DNA of 64,000 nt from JAGQIB01 sp041393395 (GTDB lineage Bacteria > ARS69). Shown piece after piece: positions 16,166 through 25,830 of this stretch. The notes under the pieces were generated by a model that made no database searches, was not told the origin of the DNA, and saw only the letters and a program-made list of their open reading frames with translations. The position numbers and the translations under genes are program-made. The stretch lies in assembly GCA_041393395.1 (NCBI GenBank), contig JAWKKG010000007.1, positions 186,001 to 250,000 of the forward strand, written 5' to 3'. How positions within the stretch are numbered: the first letter of the stretch is position 1; the number at the start of each line of letters is the position of its first letter.

Positions 16166-17535
16166 GTCGGCCCCTGATCAAGAGCGCGGTGGCTATTCCC
16201 GTCTCGTGGAACGCCACGGGATCGCTCGTGTGCTTCGTCGGTCGCCGTCATCCGAAATCGCGGTTCCTCGGCGGGTTCTTCGCGTTTCCGGGAGGCGTGA
16301 TCGAGCCCGCGGACGGCGATCCCGACTCGGCCGACGAGCAGGAGGTGCTCGCGCGGACGGCGAGCCGGGAGCTGGCCGAGGAGACCGGGCTCGTCATCGC
16401 GCCGGAAGCCCTGCTTCCCGCCGGCTGGCGCGAGACTCCGCCGTTCGGTCCGCGGCGATTCGATACGAAGATGTTCCTCGCCCCGTTCGAGCGGCCGGTG
16501 GAGCCCGGTCCGGTCGAGTCCTCCGAGCTCATCGATCTCGCGTGGGCGGAGCCGGGTGCGCTGTTCGAGCGCTGGCGACGTCTCGAGATCCGCGTGGCGC
16601 CGCCGCTCGTGCCGATGCTGCGGTGTCTCGCGGAGGACTCGTCGGGAGACGCCGCCTCGATCGCCGCACGGTTGCGCGACGTCAACGTCGAGCGTCCGGA
16701 GCAAGGTCCCCGCATCGAGTTCGTGCCGGACATCCACATGGTGCTCCTGCGGACCGCGACGTTGCCGCCGGCCACGCACACGAACTGCTACCTCGCGGGG
16801 GCGCGGGAGTTCGTGGTGATCGATCCCGGGGCGTCGGATCCCCTCGAGCTCGCGCGTCTGGAGCGCCAGATCGAGGCGCGGCGGGCGGAAGGCGGCGTAC
16901 CCCACGCGGTGCTCGTGACGCATCATCACTCGGATCACACGGGTGGTGTGTCTTTCGTGGCGGAGCGATGGCAGCTTCCGGTGTGGGCGCACGCCGAGAC
17001 GTTCGCGCGCGGCGCGGGAGCGGCACGCGGGCGGGTGCTGGTCGACGGCGAGCGGATCGACCTGTCCGGCGGGGAACGACTCCGGATCCTGCACACGCCG
17101 GGGCACGCGGCCGGACATGTCGCCGTGCTGGAGGAGACGCGGGGGAGCCTCTTCGCGGGCGACCTCGTGAGTGGCGTCTCCACGATCCTCGTCGACACCG
17201 CGTCCGGCAGCCTCGATCTCTATCTCGACTCGCTCCGTCGACTCGCCGACTGCTCCGCCCGAACGCTGTTCCCGGGGCACGGGCCGCCGCTCCTGGATCC
17301 GCCGCGCGCGATCGCGAAGCTGCTCGAGCATCGGGCGGCGCGAGAGGCCGCGATCCTGGCGGCGGTCGAGGCGGGGGAGGAGTCTCTCCCGGCGATCACC
17401 CGACGCGCGTACGCGGACACCCCCGGCGCGGATCCGGGACTGGCGCGGCGGCAGGCGGAGGCGCACCTGGATCGCCTGGAGCGACTCGGTCGGGTTCTTC
17501 GGACCACGCGCGGCTGGCGCGCCGCGGGGGCCTGA
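16162..17535 (+). CDS. NUDIX hydrolase-metallo-beta-lactamase fusion
   Basis: The protein has 457 residues. Residues 8-160 are a NUDIX domain of the NUDT19-like kind: FPGGVIEPAD, then E61-x7-REL-x-EETG (69-76), with an insertion of about ten residues inside the box. Residues 185-400 are a metallo-beta-lactamase fold with metal motif THHHSDHTGG (His254, His256, Asp258, His259), GHAAGHVAVL, FAGDLVSG and FPGHGPPLLDP. This pattern is close to LACTB2-type nucleases. A small winged-helix-like tail follows. The likely substrates are a nucleotide diphosphate and an ester or RNA. TTG start inside the stop of the deaminase gene. Both catalytic centres look intact; the joint role is unknown. Confidence 0.87.
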   Translation: MSRPLIKSAVAIPVSWNATGSLVCFVGRRHPKSRFLGGFFAFPGGVIEPADGDPDSADEQEVLARTASRELAEETGLVIAPEALLPAGWRETPPFGPRRFDTKMFLAPFERPVEPGPVESSELIDLAWAEPGALFERWRRLEIRVAPPLVPMLRCLAEDSSGDAASIAARLRDVNVERPEQGPRIEFVPDIHMVLLRTATLPPATHTNCYLAGAREFVVIDPGASDPLELARLERQIEARRAEGGVPHAVLVTHHHSDHTGGVSFVAERWQLPVWAHAETFARGAGAARGRVLVDGERIDLSGGERLRILHTPGHAAGHVAVLEETRGSLFAGDLVSGVSTILVDTASGSLDLYLDSLRRLADCSARTLFPGHGPPLLDPPRAIAKLLEHRAAREAAILAAVEAGEESLPAITRRAYADTPGADPGLARRQAEAHLDRLERLGRVLRTTRGWRAAGA

Positions 17536-17584
17536 CCCGGTCCTCCGACTTGGCGGGCGACGCGCCGGTCGACCATACTCGGTC

Positions 17585-18601
17585 ATGACCACCGACCAAG
17601 GCTCTCGCGAGATCATCAGCGCGAGCCGCCGCACCGACATTCCGGCCTTTCACACCGAGTGGATGCTCCGTCGGCTGCGGGCGGGTTTCTGCCACGTGAT
17701 CCACCCGTACTCCGCGCGGGTGCGACGCGTCTCGCTCGCGCCCGAGGACGTGCACGGGATCGTGTTCTGGACGCGGTGGCCGCGGGCGCTGCTGCCGCAC
17801 GTTGTGCCGCTCACGGATTCCGGCTACTCGCTGACGTTCCAGTTCACGATCAACGGGGCGGATCGCGATCTCGAGACGCACTCGCCGCCGGTCGAGCGGG
17901 CGATCGAGTGCGCGGCGGAGCTCGCGCGTCGGCTCGGGCCCGAGGCGGTGCGCTGGCGGTACGATCCGATCGTGCTCGGGCCCGATCGCACGGCGGAGAG
18001 TCACCGGCGACGTTTCGCACGGCTGGCTCGCGGTCTCGAAGGCGTCACCCGCAGCTGCACGTTCTCGTTCGTGGACTTCTACGGCAAGACGGAGCGGAAT
18101 CTCGCACGATCGAACGTCGGGCCCGTGGACCGACCGGACCAAGAGTCGAAACGCGCGCTCGCCGCCGACCTCGCCGCACTCGCCGCCGATCGGGGGATGA
18201 TGCTCCTGTCCTGCTGCGACGACGGGCTCCTCGGCCCGGGGATCGGCCGGTCGTCGTGCGTGTCGGGACCGCGGCCCGATCCGGCCGGCACGGAAGGCGT
18301 GGCCGTCCTGCCACCCGCCCCCACGCGGCAGGACTGCGGCTGCGTGCGATCCGTGGACATCGGGGCGTACGACACCTGTGCGTTCGGCTGCGTCTACTGC
18401 TACGCGGTGTCGTCCCGGGCCGCGGCCCTTCGCCGCCTGGCGGCAGCCGACCCCACGGACACGGTGCTCCGCCGCCCGGCCGCGTGGGCGGGCGTCGATC
18501 TGGCCCGGAGGGCCTCCGAACCCCGGCCTTCCGAGGGAAAGTCCCGGATTTCGGAAAACCGCGATTCCGCGGGGCTTGCCCCCCCGGCGATCAGGAATTA
18601 A
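17585..18601 (+). CDS. DUF1848 family protein with CxxxCxxC motif
   Basis: The protein has 338 residues. The start (EIISASRRTDIPAFHTEW) and the end (DIGAYDTCAFGCVYCYA) are the hallmarks of DUF1848. Cys265, Cys269 and Cys272 form a CxxxCxxC motif like the cluster-binding site of radical SAM enzymes, but near the C-terminus rather than the N-terminus. Further Cys pairs occur at 210-211 and 251/253. The reaction is unknown. The last 65 residues look unconserved. The CATACT hexamer ends six bases before the ATG with no ribosome site, so the mRNA may be leaderless. The stop codon lies within the promoter of the iron operon. Confidence 0.82.
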   Translation: MTTDQGSREIISASRRTDIPAFHTEWMLRRLRAGFCHVIHPYSARVRRVSLAPEDVHGIVFWTRWPRALLPHVVPLTDSGYSLTFQFTINGADRDLETHSPPVERAIECAAELARRLGPEAVRWRYDPIVLGPDRTAESHRRRFARLARGLEGVTRSCTFSFVDFYGKTERNLARSNVGPVDRPDQESKRALAADLAALAADRGMMLLSCCDDGLLGPGIGRSSCVSGPRPDPAGTEGVAVLPPAPTRQDCGCVRSVDIGAYDTCAFGCVYCYAVSSRAAALRRLAAADPTDTVLRRPAAWAGVDLARRASEPRPSEGKSRISENRDSAGLAPPAIRN

Positions 18602-18604
18602 GTT
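18576..18604 (+). promoter_or_regulatory. Promoter of the dtxR-feoA-feoB operon
   Basis: TTGCCC (18576-18581) and TAAGTT (18599-18604) are 17 bases apart. The -10 box overlaps the stop codon of the DUF1848 gene and the DtxR-like box, leaving a GC-rich leader of about 90 bases. Confidence 0.5.
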
Positions 18605-18616
18605 CAGTCAACTCTC
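18598..18616 (+). promoter_or_regulatory. DtxR/IdeR-like operator
   Basis: The site reads TTAAGTTCAGTCAACTCTC. Compared with the classical DtxR box (TTAGGTTAGCCTAACCTAA), the left half matches six of seven bases and the AAC of the right half is kept, giving a core GTT-N5-AAC. It covers the -10 box of the iron operon, as expected for repression by the regulator encoded first in that operon. Confidence 0.5.
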
Positions 18617-18702
18617 TTGAGGCCCCCTTATCCGGGCCCGGGCCCGGCAGGGTTCGGGCCGGATCGGTGGCCTCCGGCCCCGGCCGCTCCCTCGAGGACG
18701 CC

Positions 18703-19248
18703 ATGGAAGTCTGGAAAAGGTACAACGAAAAGGAAGTCTCGCACTCCATGGCCCACTACCTCCAGGCCGTCGCCGGCCTGAAGAAGGACAAGGGCTACGC
18801 GCGGGTGGGGGACATCGCGGAGCGCCTCGGTGTGTCCAAGAGCGGGGTGACCTCCATGCTCCGTTCGCTGCAGGCGCGCGGACTCGTGGATCACGAGCGC
18901 TACGGATGCGTGGAGCTCACGGACGAAGGGCGCACGCTCGCCACGCGTACGGAGTCGAACCGTCATCTGCTCACGTTGTTCTTCCGCGACGTCCTCGGTG
19001 TGCCCGAGGCGATCGCGTCGGAAGACGCGTGCATGATCGAGCACCTCGTCAGTCCGGAAGCCATGAGCCGCCTCTTGCGGCTCACGATGCTGCTGGCGGA
19101 GGACGACGGCGCCGCGGCGAAGCTTCGCGCGGCCTGCAGTCGGCCGGGCGAGCCGTGCGCGAACCACTGCGTCGAGGCGTGCGAGATCTGTCGCGATCGT
19201 TGCCTGGTCCAGACCTTCGAACCCGATCGCAAGGTCGGGGGCGCCTGA
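18703..19248 (+). CDS. DtxR-family metal-dependent transcriptional regulator with Cys-rich tail
   Basis: The protein has 181 residues. Residues 10-75 are a winged helix (VGDIAERLGVSKSGVTSMLR). Residues 80-135 are the metal-binding and dimerisation domain, with SEDACMIEH supplying Cys110, Glu113 and His114, the known DtxR metal ligands. No SH3-like third domain is present. Instead the tail carries six cysteines (145, 152, 156, 160, 163, 167) that could bind a metal or Fe-S cluster. It probably represses its own operon under high Fe2+ or Mn2+ through the overlapping box. ATG start with GAGGA upstream. The stop shares one base with the feoA start. Confidence 0.9.
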   Translation: MEVWKRYNEKEVSHSMAHYLQAVAGLKKDKGYARVGDIAERLGVSKSGVTSMLRSLQARGLVDHERYGCVELTDEGRTLATRTESNRHLLTLFFRDVLGVPEAIASEDACMIEHLVSPEAMSRLLRLTMLLAEDDGAAAKLRAACSRPGEPCANHCVEACEICRDRCLVQTFEPDRKVGGA

Positions 19249-19499
19249 TGCGCGTGGTTTCCGTCCCCATGATCCGCACACTGGAAGAGATGGAGCCGGG
19301 CGAGACGGGATCGATCGTGTGGGTCGTGGGCGCCGACGGATCGGTGCGGCGCCTGCTCGACCTCGGGCTCGTCCCCGGAACTCCGATCCGGTTCGTCCGG
19401 CGGGCGCCGCTCGGCTGTCCGCTCGAGGTCGTCGTGCGGGGCACGCACCTCTCGCTTCGTCGCACGGAGGCCCGGCGGATCCATGTCGAATCCCTCTGA
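19248..19499 (+). CDS. feoA: FeoA ferrous iron transport accessory protein
   Basis: This is an 83-residue cytoplasmic SH3-like protein that supports FeoB. It shows the family pattern LEEMEPGETGSIVWVVG, LLDLGLVPGTPIRFVRRAPL and GCPLEVVVRGTHLSLRR. It overlaps dtxR by one base (TGATG) and feoB by 17 bases, so all three are translated together. An internal ATG (PMIRTLEEM) could also serve as the start. Confidence 0.93.
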   Translation: MRVVSVPMIRTLEEMEPGETGSIVWVVGADGSVRRLLDLGLVPGTPIRFVRRAPLGCPLEVVVRGTHLSLRRTEARRIHVESL

Positions 19500-21723
19500 G
19501 ATCGCCGAGATCCACCCACTCCCCCGGACCACCGGCACGACGTTCGCCGGGGACCCGGAGGCGGCGCGGCCGCTCGTCGCGATCCTCGGCAACCCGAACT
19601 CCGGCAAGTCCACGCTCTTCAACCGGCTGACCGGTCTCCGCCAGAAGGTCGGCAACTACGCCGGCGTCACGGTGGAGAAGAAGACGGGACTCGTCACGCT
19701 TCCGTCCGGACGGCGGGTCGATCTGCTCGACCTGCCGGGCACCTACAGTCTGCACCCGGGCTCGCCCGACGAGATGATCGTGCGCGACGTCCTGTTCGGT
19801 CTGAACCACGACACGCCGTCGCCGGACCTGGTCGTGTTCGTCGTCGACGCGACGCAGCTCGATCGCCACCTGTTCCTCGCCCTGCAGATCATCCAGATCG
19901 GTCGCCCGGTCGTGCTCGCCCTGAACATGATCGACGCGGCGGAGGCCCAGGGCATCGCGATCGACGAGCTCGCGCTCGAGCGACGTCTCGGCGTGCCGGT
20001 GGTCTCGATCTCGGCGACGAAGGGGATCGGCGTGGGGAGTCTGCGCCGGATCATGGACCGCGACGTCGAGCCGTCCACCGTCGCTTTCCGGGCGCGTCCG
20101 CCGCAGGTGGAGCGGGTGCTGGATCACCTCGCCGAGCGTCTCCCTCGCCGCGGCCTTCTCTCCGACGCGGGACGCCGCGATCTCGCGATCGCGCTCCTGC
20201 TGGACGACGGCGAGGACGACGCGATCGCGCGCTACGCCCCGCATGAGGTCCAGGACGATCTGAAGATCCTCCGGCGGCGGCTGGACGAAATCTATCCCGA
20301 ATGGCGGATGGACGAGGCGACCGGTGTGTACGAAGCGGTCGAAGACGTCATGAAGCTCGCCGTCTCCCGGCAGAGCGAGGCACGTCCGGATCTCCTGCGC
20401 GAGCGCATCGATCGCGTGCTCACGCATCGCATCTTCGGGCCGATCCTCTTCGTGCTGCTGATGGGGGCGATCTTCCAGAGCGTGTTCGAGTGGGCTTCGC
20501 CGGTGATGGACCTGATCGACGGCGGAATCGGCTGGCTCGGCGGGATCGTCGGCGGAGCGTTGCCGGACGGTCCGCTGCGTTCGCTGCTGGTGGACGGCGT
20601 GATTGCCGGGGTCGGCGCCACCGTGATCTTCGTTCCCCAGATCGCCATCCTGTTCCTGTTCCTCTCGATCATGGAGGGAACGGGCTACATGGCGCGGGCC
20701 GCGTTCCTCATGGACCGCATCATGGGACGGGTCGGCCTCTCCGGCCGGGCGTTCATCCCGCTGCTGTCGTCGTTCGCGTGCGCGATTCCGGGCATCATGG
20801 CCACCCGAACGATCGACAACCGTCGCGATCGCATCACCACGATCATGATCGCGCCGTTCATGTCGTGCTCCGCGCGTCTGCCGGTGTATGCCTTGCTGAT
20901 CGGCGCATTCGTCCCGAAGATCTGGGTCGGTTTCCTCACGTTGCCGGGTCTGGTCCTGTTCTCCATGTACCTGCTCGGGATCCTCACCGCGGTGCTGGTG
21001 GCCTGGGCGCTCAAGCGCACCGCGCTCCGGGGCGGCAAGCCGCTGTACGTGATGGAGCTGCCGCCGTATCGGATGCCGTCCTGGCGCTCCGTGTTCCTCA
21101 CGGTGCGCGAGCGGAGCTGGCTGTTCCTGCGGAAGGCCGGCACGATGATCCTCGCCGTGTCCGTGGTGCTCTGGTTCCTCGCCTCGTATCCGGGGCCGGG
21201 GCCGGAGGGGCGCGCGCTGGAGACGAAGATCGAGCGGGCGGAGGCGGCCGGACAGACCAGCCGGGTGCACGCCCTGACGGCCGAGCTGCAGGGGCTCACG
21301 CTGCGGAACTCGTTCGCCGGGCGCGCCGGTCGGTTCCTCGAGCCGGTGATCGAGCCGCTCGGCTTCGACTGGCGGATCGGGATCGCGCTGATCACGTCGT
21401 TCGCGGCGCGCGAGGTCATGGTGTCGACCATGGCCACCGTGTACAACCTCGGCGACGACGACGACGGATTCCACTCGCTTCGCGACAAGCTGCGGACCAC
21501 CACGGACCCGAAGACCGGCGAACGGGCCTACTCGCCGCTCACGGCCGTCTCGCTCATGGTGTTCTTCGTGCTCGCGTGCCAGTGCATGTCCACGGTCGCG
21601 ATCGTGCGTCGCGAGACGAACACCTGGCGGTGGCCGCTGCTCATGATCGGGATGATGAACGGCATCGCCTGGCTCGCGTCCTTCGCCGTGTGGCAGGGTG
21701 GCCGCCTGCTCGGACTCGGGTAG
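19483..21723 (+). CDS. feoB: Ferrous iron transporter FeoB
   Basis: This inner-membrane Fe2+ transporter has 746 residues with an N-terminal G domain: G1 GNPNSGKST (36-44), switch region GNYAGVTVEKK, G3 DLPGTYSL (83-90), G4 NMID and G5 SATKGIG. A helical GDI-like region (about 195-280) precedes the membrane part, which contains both Gate motifs: FACAIPGIMATRTI, and the second around LACQCMSTVAIVRRE with the usual Cys. It is the full-length bacterial type. Its ATG lies within feoA. A small FeoB-associated Cys protein follows. It is expected to be induced under iron limitation through the DtxR-like box. Confidence 0.97.
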   Translation: MSNPSEIAEIHPLPRTTGTTFAGDPEAARPLVAILGNPNSGKSTLFNRLTGLRQKVGNYAGVTVEKKTGLVTLPSGRRVDLLDLPGTYSLHPGSPDEMIVRDVLFGLNHDTPSPDLVVFVVDATQLDRHLFLALQIIQIGRPVVLALNMIDAAEAQGIAIDELALERRLGVPVVSISATKGIGVGSLRRIMDRDVEPSTVAFRARPPQVERVLDHLAERLPRRGLLSDAGRRDLAIALLLDDGEDDAIARYAPHEVQDDLKILRRRLDEIYPEWRMDEATGVYEAVEDVMKLAVSRQSEARPDLLRERIDRVLTHRIFGPILFVLLMGAIFQSVFEWASPVMDLIDGGIGWLGGIVGGALPDGPLRSLLVDGVIAGVGATVIFVPQIAILFLFLSIMEGTGYMARAAFLMDRIMGRVGLSGRAFIPLLSSFACAIPGIMATRTIDNRRDRITTIMIAPFMSCSARLPVYALLIGAFVPKIWVGFLTLPGLVLFSMYLLGILTAVLVAWALKRTALRGGKPLYVMELPPYRMPSWRSVFLTVRERSWLFLRKAGTMILAVSVVLWFLASYPGPGPEGRALETKIERAEAAGQTSRVHALTAELQGLTLRNSFAGRAGRFLEPVIEPLGFDWRIGIALITSFAAREVMVSTMATVYNLGDDDDGFHSLRDKLRTTTDPKTGERAYSPLTAVSLMVFFVLACQCMSTVAIVRRETNTWRWPLLMIGMMNGIAWLASFAVWQGGRLLGLG

Positions 21724-21728
21724 CCGAC

Positions 21729-21896
21729 GTGTCGGCGGCGCTCCAGCAGGCGATCGTCGCGGCGGCGGTCCTCGGTGCCGCCGCCTGGCTCGTGCGCGAC
21801 TGGCGACGTCGACGGGCGCGCAAGGCGGCGTGCGACTCGTGCGCGCTCATGAAAGCGGCGACGCAGGGGACCCCGCGCCGCCGCTCGTCTTCCTAG
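21729..21896 (+). CDS. FeoB-associated Cys-rich membrane protein
   Basis: This is a small protein of 55 residues with one membrane helix (AIVAAAVLGAAAWLV), a basic stretch (RRRRARK) and CDSC near the C-terminus. That is the layout of the FeoB-associated Cys-rich family often found behind feoB. Its role is not settled; it may act as a FeoC-like small partner. GTG start five bases after the feoB stop. It converges on the MmgE/PrpD gene with a 22-base gap that holds no clear terminator. Confidence 0.8.
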   Translation: MSAALQQAIVAAAVLGAAAWLVRDWRRRRARKAACDSCALMKAATQGTPRRRSSS

Positions 21897-21918
21897 CTTT
21901 CCACTTCTCCGGGCCGGA

Positions 21919-23304
21919 TCACCGATCGGCCACGAAGCACTCCATCAGCTCCGTGATGGTCGGCGCATTCTCGGTGTCGTCGATCGCGGCCTTCGCCCGG
22001 GCGATGAGAGCGGGGGAGAGCGACGGGCCGGCGAGCGCGTCGAACTTGTCGTCCATCTGCTTGTCCGTCATCGGATTCCGCGGGTCGCCCATCGGGTAGT
22101 CCATGCGCCCCGAGATCTCCCGCCCGTCCGTCGTTCGGATCGTGACCTCGCACGGCTGCAGGCGAGGGAACAGGGACTCGAACTCGGGATTCGCGATCAC
22201 GCGGATCTTGCCGAGCAGCGGCCGGAGCTTCGGATCCAGGATGCGTTCGCGCTCGAACGAGGCCGTGGTGACCTTGCCGTCGGCGATCGCGACTGCGAGG
22301 CAGTACGGCAGCGAGTGATCGGCCGTCTCGCGCGTCTTCGGATCGTACTTGCTCGGATCCGAAAGGATCTCGGCCGCGCGGGCGATGGTGTGGACCTCCA
22401 CCTCGGCGACGTCGTCCGCGCGCAGCCCGTGCTCCTCCCGCAGCGACAGGACGACCGTGAGCGGCGTGTGGATGAGCGCCTCGACGGGCGCGCCCTTCAT
22501 CGAGCACTGGAGGATGCGGTACGAGTCGCCGAGCCCGTCCGTCATCACGTCCCACTTCCAGTCCTTCGAGATGCAATGGCCGAGCCCCTCGCGGCCTTCG
22601 AAGATCGGCTCGGGCCCCTCGTAGCCCCGCCGCGCGAGGAGAGCGCCCTCGACGCCCGAACGGCACGCCATCGGGTCCACGGTGTTCTTCATCATCGTGA
22701 GCTTGCCCGCGGTGACGGAGCCGAACGTGCCGGAGTGGGAGGCGGAGATGCCGACCGCGTGCACGGTGCGGTCCACGTCGAGCCCGAGCGCCTTCGCGGC
22801 CACGAAGGGCGAGGCGAACGCCGTGAGCGTGCCGTGGTGCCAGCCCACCTCGCGAATGCCGGGGAACGCGGCCTCGCACAGGCGCATCTCGATCTCGTGA
22901 CCGATCACGATGCCCACGAGGAGATCGCGACCGTCGCGGTCGTTCAGCTCGCCGCACGCGAGGGCGGCGGGAATGATGTCCGACGGATGCGACGGATCCT
23001 GCTTCCAGTAGATGTCGTTGAAGTCGAGCGCACGGATCATCAGCGAGTTCAGGAACGATGCGTCGATGGCGGAGACTCGCCGGCCGGAACCGATCAGGGC
23101 GGCCTGCGGATGTCCGCCGGACTCGAACACGACGGAGCTCGCGATGTGGACGTCTTCGGAGCGGTAGCCGCCGAGCGCGCATCCGATCGAGTCGAACAGG
23201 AAACGTTTGGCACAGGCGACGACGTCGGCGGGGAGGTCGTCGTAGCGGAGGGCGTGGGTCCATTCGGCCAGGCGACGGCTGATCGAGCTCACGTCAGATT
23301 TCAC
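21919..23304 (-). CDS. MmgE/PrpD family protein
   Basis: This is a 461-residue cytoplasmic protein of the 2-methylcitrate dehydratase (PrpD)/cis-aconitate decarboxylase (IRG1) superfamily. It shows the family helical segment FLFDSIGCALGGY, the active-site-like stretch DFNDIYWKQDPSHPSDII, GWHHGTLTAFASP and the C-terminal ISGRMDYPMGDPRNPMT. No methylcitrate synthase or lyase gene is nearby, so the substrate cannot be assigned. The GTG start overlaps the end of the NUDIX gene by 11 bases, which makes it the last gene of the fbp operon. Confidence 0.88.
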   Translation of the reverse strand: MKSDVSSISRRLAEWTHALRYDDLPADVVACAKRFLFDSIGCALGGYRSEDVHIASSVVFESGGHPQAALIGSGRRVSAIDASFLNSLMIRALDFNDIYWKQDPSHPSDIIPAALACGELNDRDGRDLLVGIVIGHEIEMRLCEAAFPGIREVGWHHGTLTAFASPFVAAKALGLDVDRTVHAVGISASHSGTFGSVTAGKLTMMKNTVDPMACRSGVEGALLARRGYEGPEPIFEGREGLGHCISKDWKWDVMTDGLGDSYRILQCSMKGAPVEALIHTPLTVVLSLREEHGLRADDVAEVEVHTIARAAEILSDPSKYDPKTRETADHSLPYCLAVAIADGKVTTASFERERILDPKLRPLLGKIRVIANPEFESLFPRLQPCEVTIRTTDGREISGRMDYPMGDPRNPMTDKQMDDKFDALAGPSLSPALIARAKAAIDDTENAPTITELMECFVADR

Positions 23305-23751
23305 CTCGAACTGCGGGGAGGTCGGAAAGTGGCTTGCCCTCCCGGGCGGCGCGGACGAGGGCCGCGACCAGGGGCCGGTCGGCCTCGGGAAACTCGAGCT
23401 CTCCGAGGTCGGCCGCTCCGGCCCAGCGAACTTCGTCCACCTCGATCGGGCGGGGCTCGCCGTTCAGGATCTCGGCGAACAGGAAGCGCAGTCGGACTTC
23501 GCGTTCCGTGTCGCGGTGGACGAGGATACCCCAAAGGCGCCCGACGCGAACCTCGATTCCGAGTTCCTCGTGGAGCTCGCGGGCGAGCGCCGCCTCCGGG
23601 GTCTCGCCGGGTTCGATCTTCCCGCCGGGGAACTCCCACAGTCCGCCGAGGTGTACGCCGTCCGGGCGCCGGGAAACGAGAACGCGATCGCCGCGGACGA
23701 CGATCGCGGCGACGACGTCGACGAACGGGACCGACGGGTCTTCGGAACCGC

Positions 23752-23755
<4 letters not shown>
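23294..23755 (-). CDS. NUDIX hydrolase (MutT-like), probable CTG start
   Basis: This 153-residue NUDIX enzyme has a perfect box: GGKIEPGETPEAALARELHE continuing ELGI, with the EFPGG lead-in and a WEFPGGK strand as in MutT and related (d)NTP pyrophosphohydrolases. No ATG, GTG or TTG is available before the domain. A CTG overlaps the glgC stop (CTGA), with AGGAG about seven bases upstream at 23763-23767, so CTG initiation with coupling to glgC is the best reading. The C-terminal end overlaps the MmgE gene. It probably sanitises oxidised nucleotides or hydrolyses a sugar nucleotide; neither can be shown here. Confidence 0.85.
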
Positions 23756-25017
<1,262 letters not shown>

Positions 25018-25056
25018 GGGGCGAATCTAGCAGGCCTTCGCGAGGACGGCCAGACG

Positions 25057-25830
25057 TCATGCGTCGGTCCAGAGCTCCGTCTCGTGCTCGCCTCGTCCCG
25101 CGCCGACCGGTCGCTCGGGGAACCGGACGAAGTGTTCCTCCGTGAACAGTCCGGCGTCGTAGAGCGCGCGAAAGGGCGGACCGAACTGCTGGCTGGCATG
25201 GGCGCAGATGGCGGCCCACTTCGTGTCTGCGAACGCGGCGGTGTCGATCACGGTGGTGATCTCCGCGTCGTCCGCGGGGTACACGCGGCGCGGCCAGTCC
25301 GGAACGATGCTCCGCCGGAACGGCGTGTAGAGGTAGAGGCGCTCCGGGGCGTGGGGAGCGAGCTCCCGGAGCGGACCATCCGGATACCAGTCGGCGTGTC
25401 CGGCCCCCTGGAACGCGCCGACCGTCGCGAGCGTGACGACCCGATGATCCGGATGGTAGGAGATCCCCGAGCCGTGGAACGTGATCACCACGTCGGGTCG
25501 TTCCCGGCGGATGATCGCCGCGAACTCCTCCTCGATCTCCAGGATGTCGAGGCCGCGCAGGCCGCCGTCCGGCCAGCCGAGGAACCCGAGGTGTTCGATG
25601 CCGAGGATCGCGGCCGCGGCCCGGGTCTCCTCCCGCCGCACGCGTTCCAGCTCGGCGCGCCCCTCCGCATCCGGCGGCCGCTCGCGGAAGAGTCGTCCCG
25701 CGCCGCCGCTGGTCGCGGTGACGACGGCCACGCGGTGCCCGGCCGCCGCGTACTTCGCGAGCGTGGCGCCGGGGCCCATCGACTCGTCGTCCGGGTGGGC
25801 GAACAGCCCGAGGATCGTGCGCGTCCTCAC
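25057..25830 (-). CDS. PIG-L family N-acetylglucosaminyl deacetylase-like protein
   Basis: The protein has 257 residues with the zinc motifs of PIG-L/LmbE/MshB deacetylases: FAHPDDES near the start (His, Asp and catalytic Asp) and YHPDHRVV for the third ligand. Relatives deacetylate GlcNAc-inositol or GlcNAc-malate for mycothiol or bacillithiol, or other amino sugars. No thiol-synthesis partner is visible here. GTG start inside the fbp stop (GTGA overlap). A 39-base gap separates it from glgC. The deacetylase fold is sure; the substrate is open. Confidence 0.9.
   Translation of the reverse strand: MRTRTILGLFAHPDDESMGPGATLAKYAAAGHRVAVVTATSGGAGRLFRERPPDAEGRAELERVRREETRAAAAILGIEHLGFLGWPDGGLRGLDILEIEEEFAAIIRRERPDVVITFHGSGISYHPDHRVVTLATVGAFQGAGHADWYPDGPLRELAPHAPERLYLYTPFRRSIVPDWPRRVYPADDAEITTVIDTAAFADTKWAAICAHASQQFGPPFRALYDAGLFTEEHFVRFPERPVGAGRGEHETELWTDA

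Noticed and set aside
18628..21474. Minus-strand open frame of 948 codons opposite dtxR-feoAB
   Set aside because: The plus strand encodes unmistakable FeoA and FeoB. The minus frame is His/Arg/Asp-rich without any domain.
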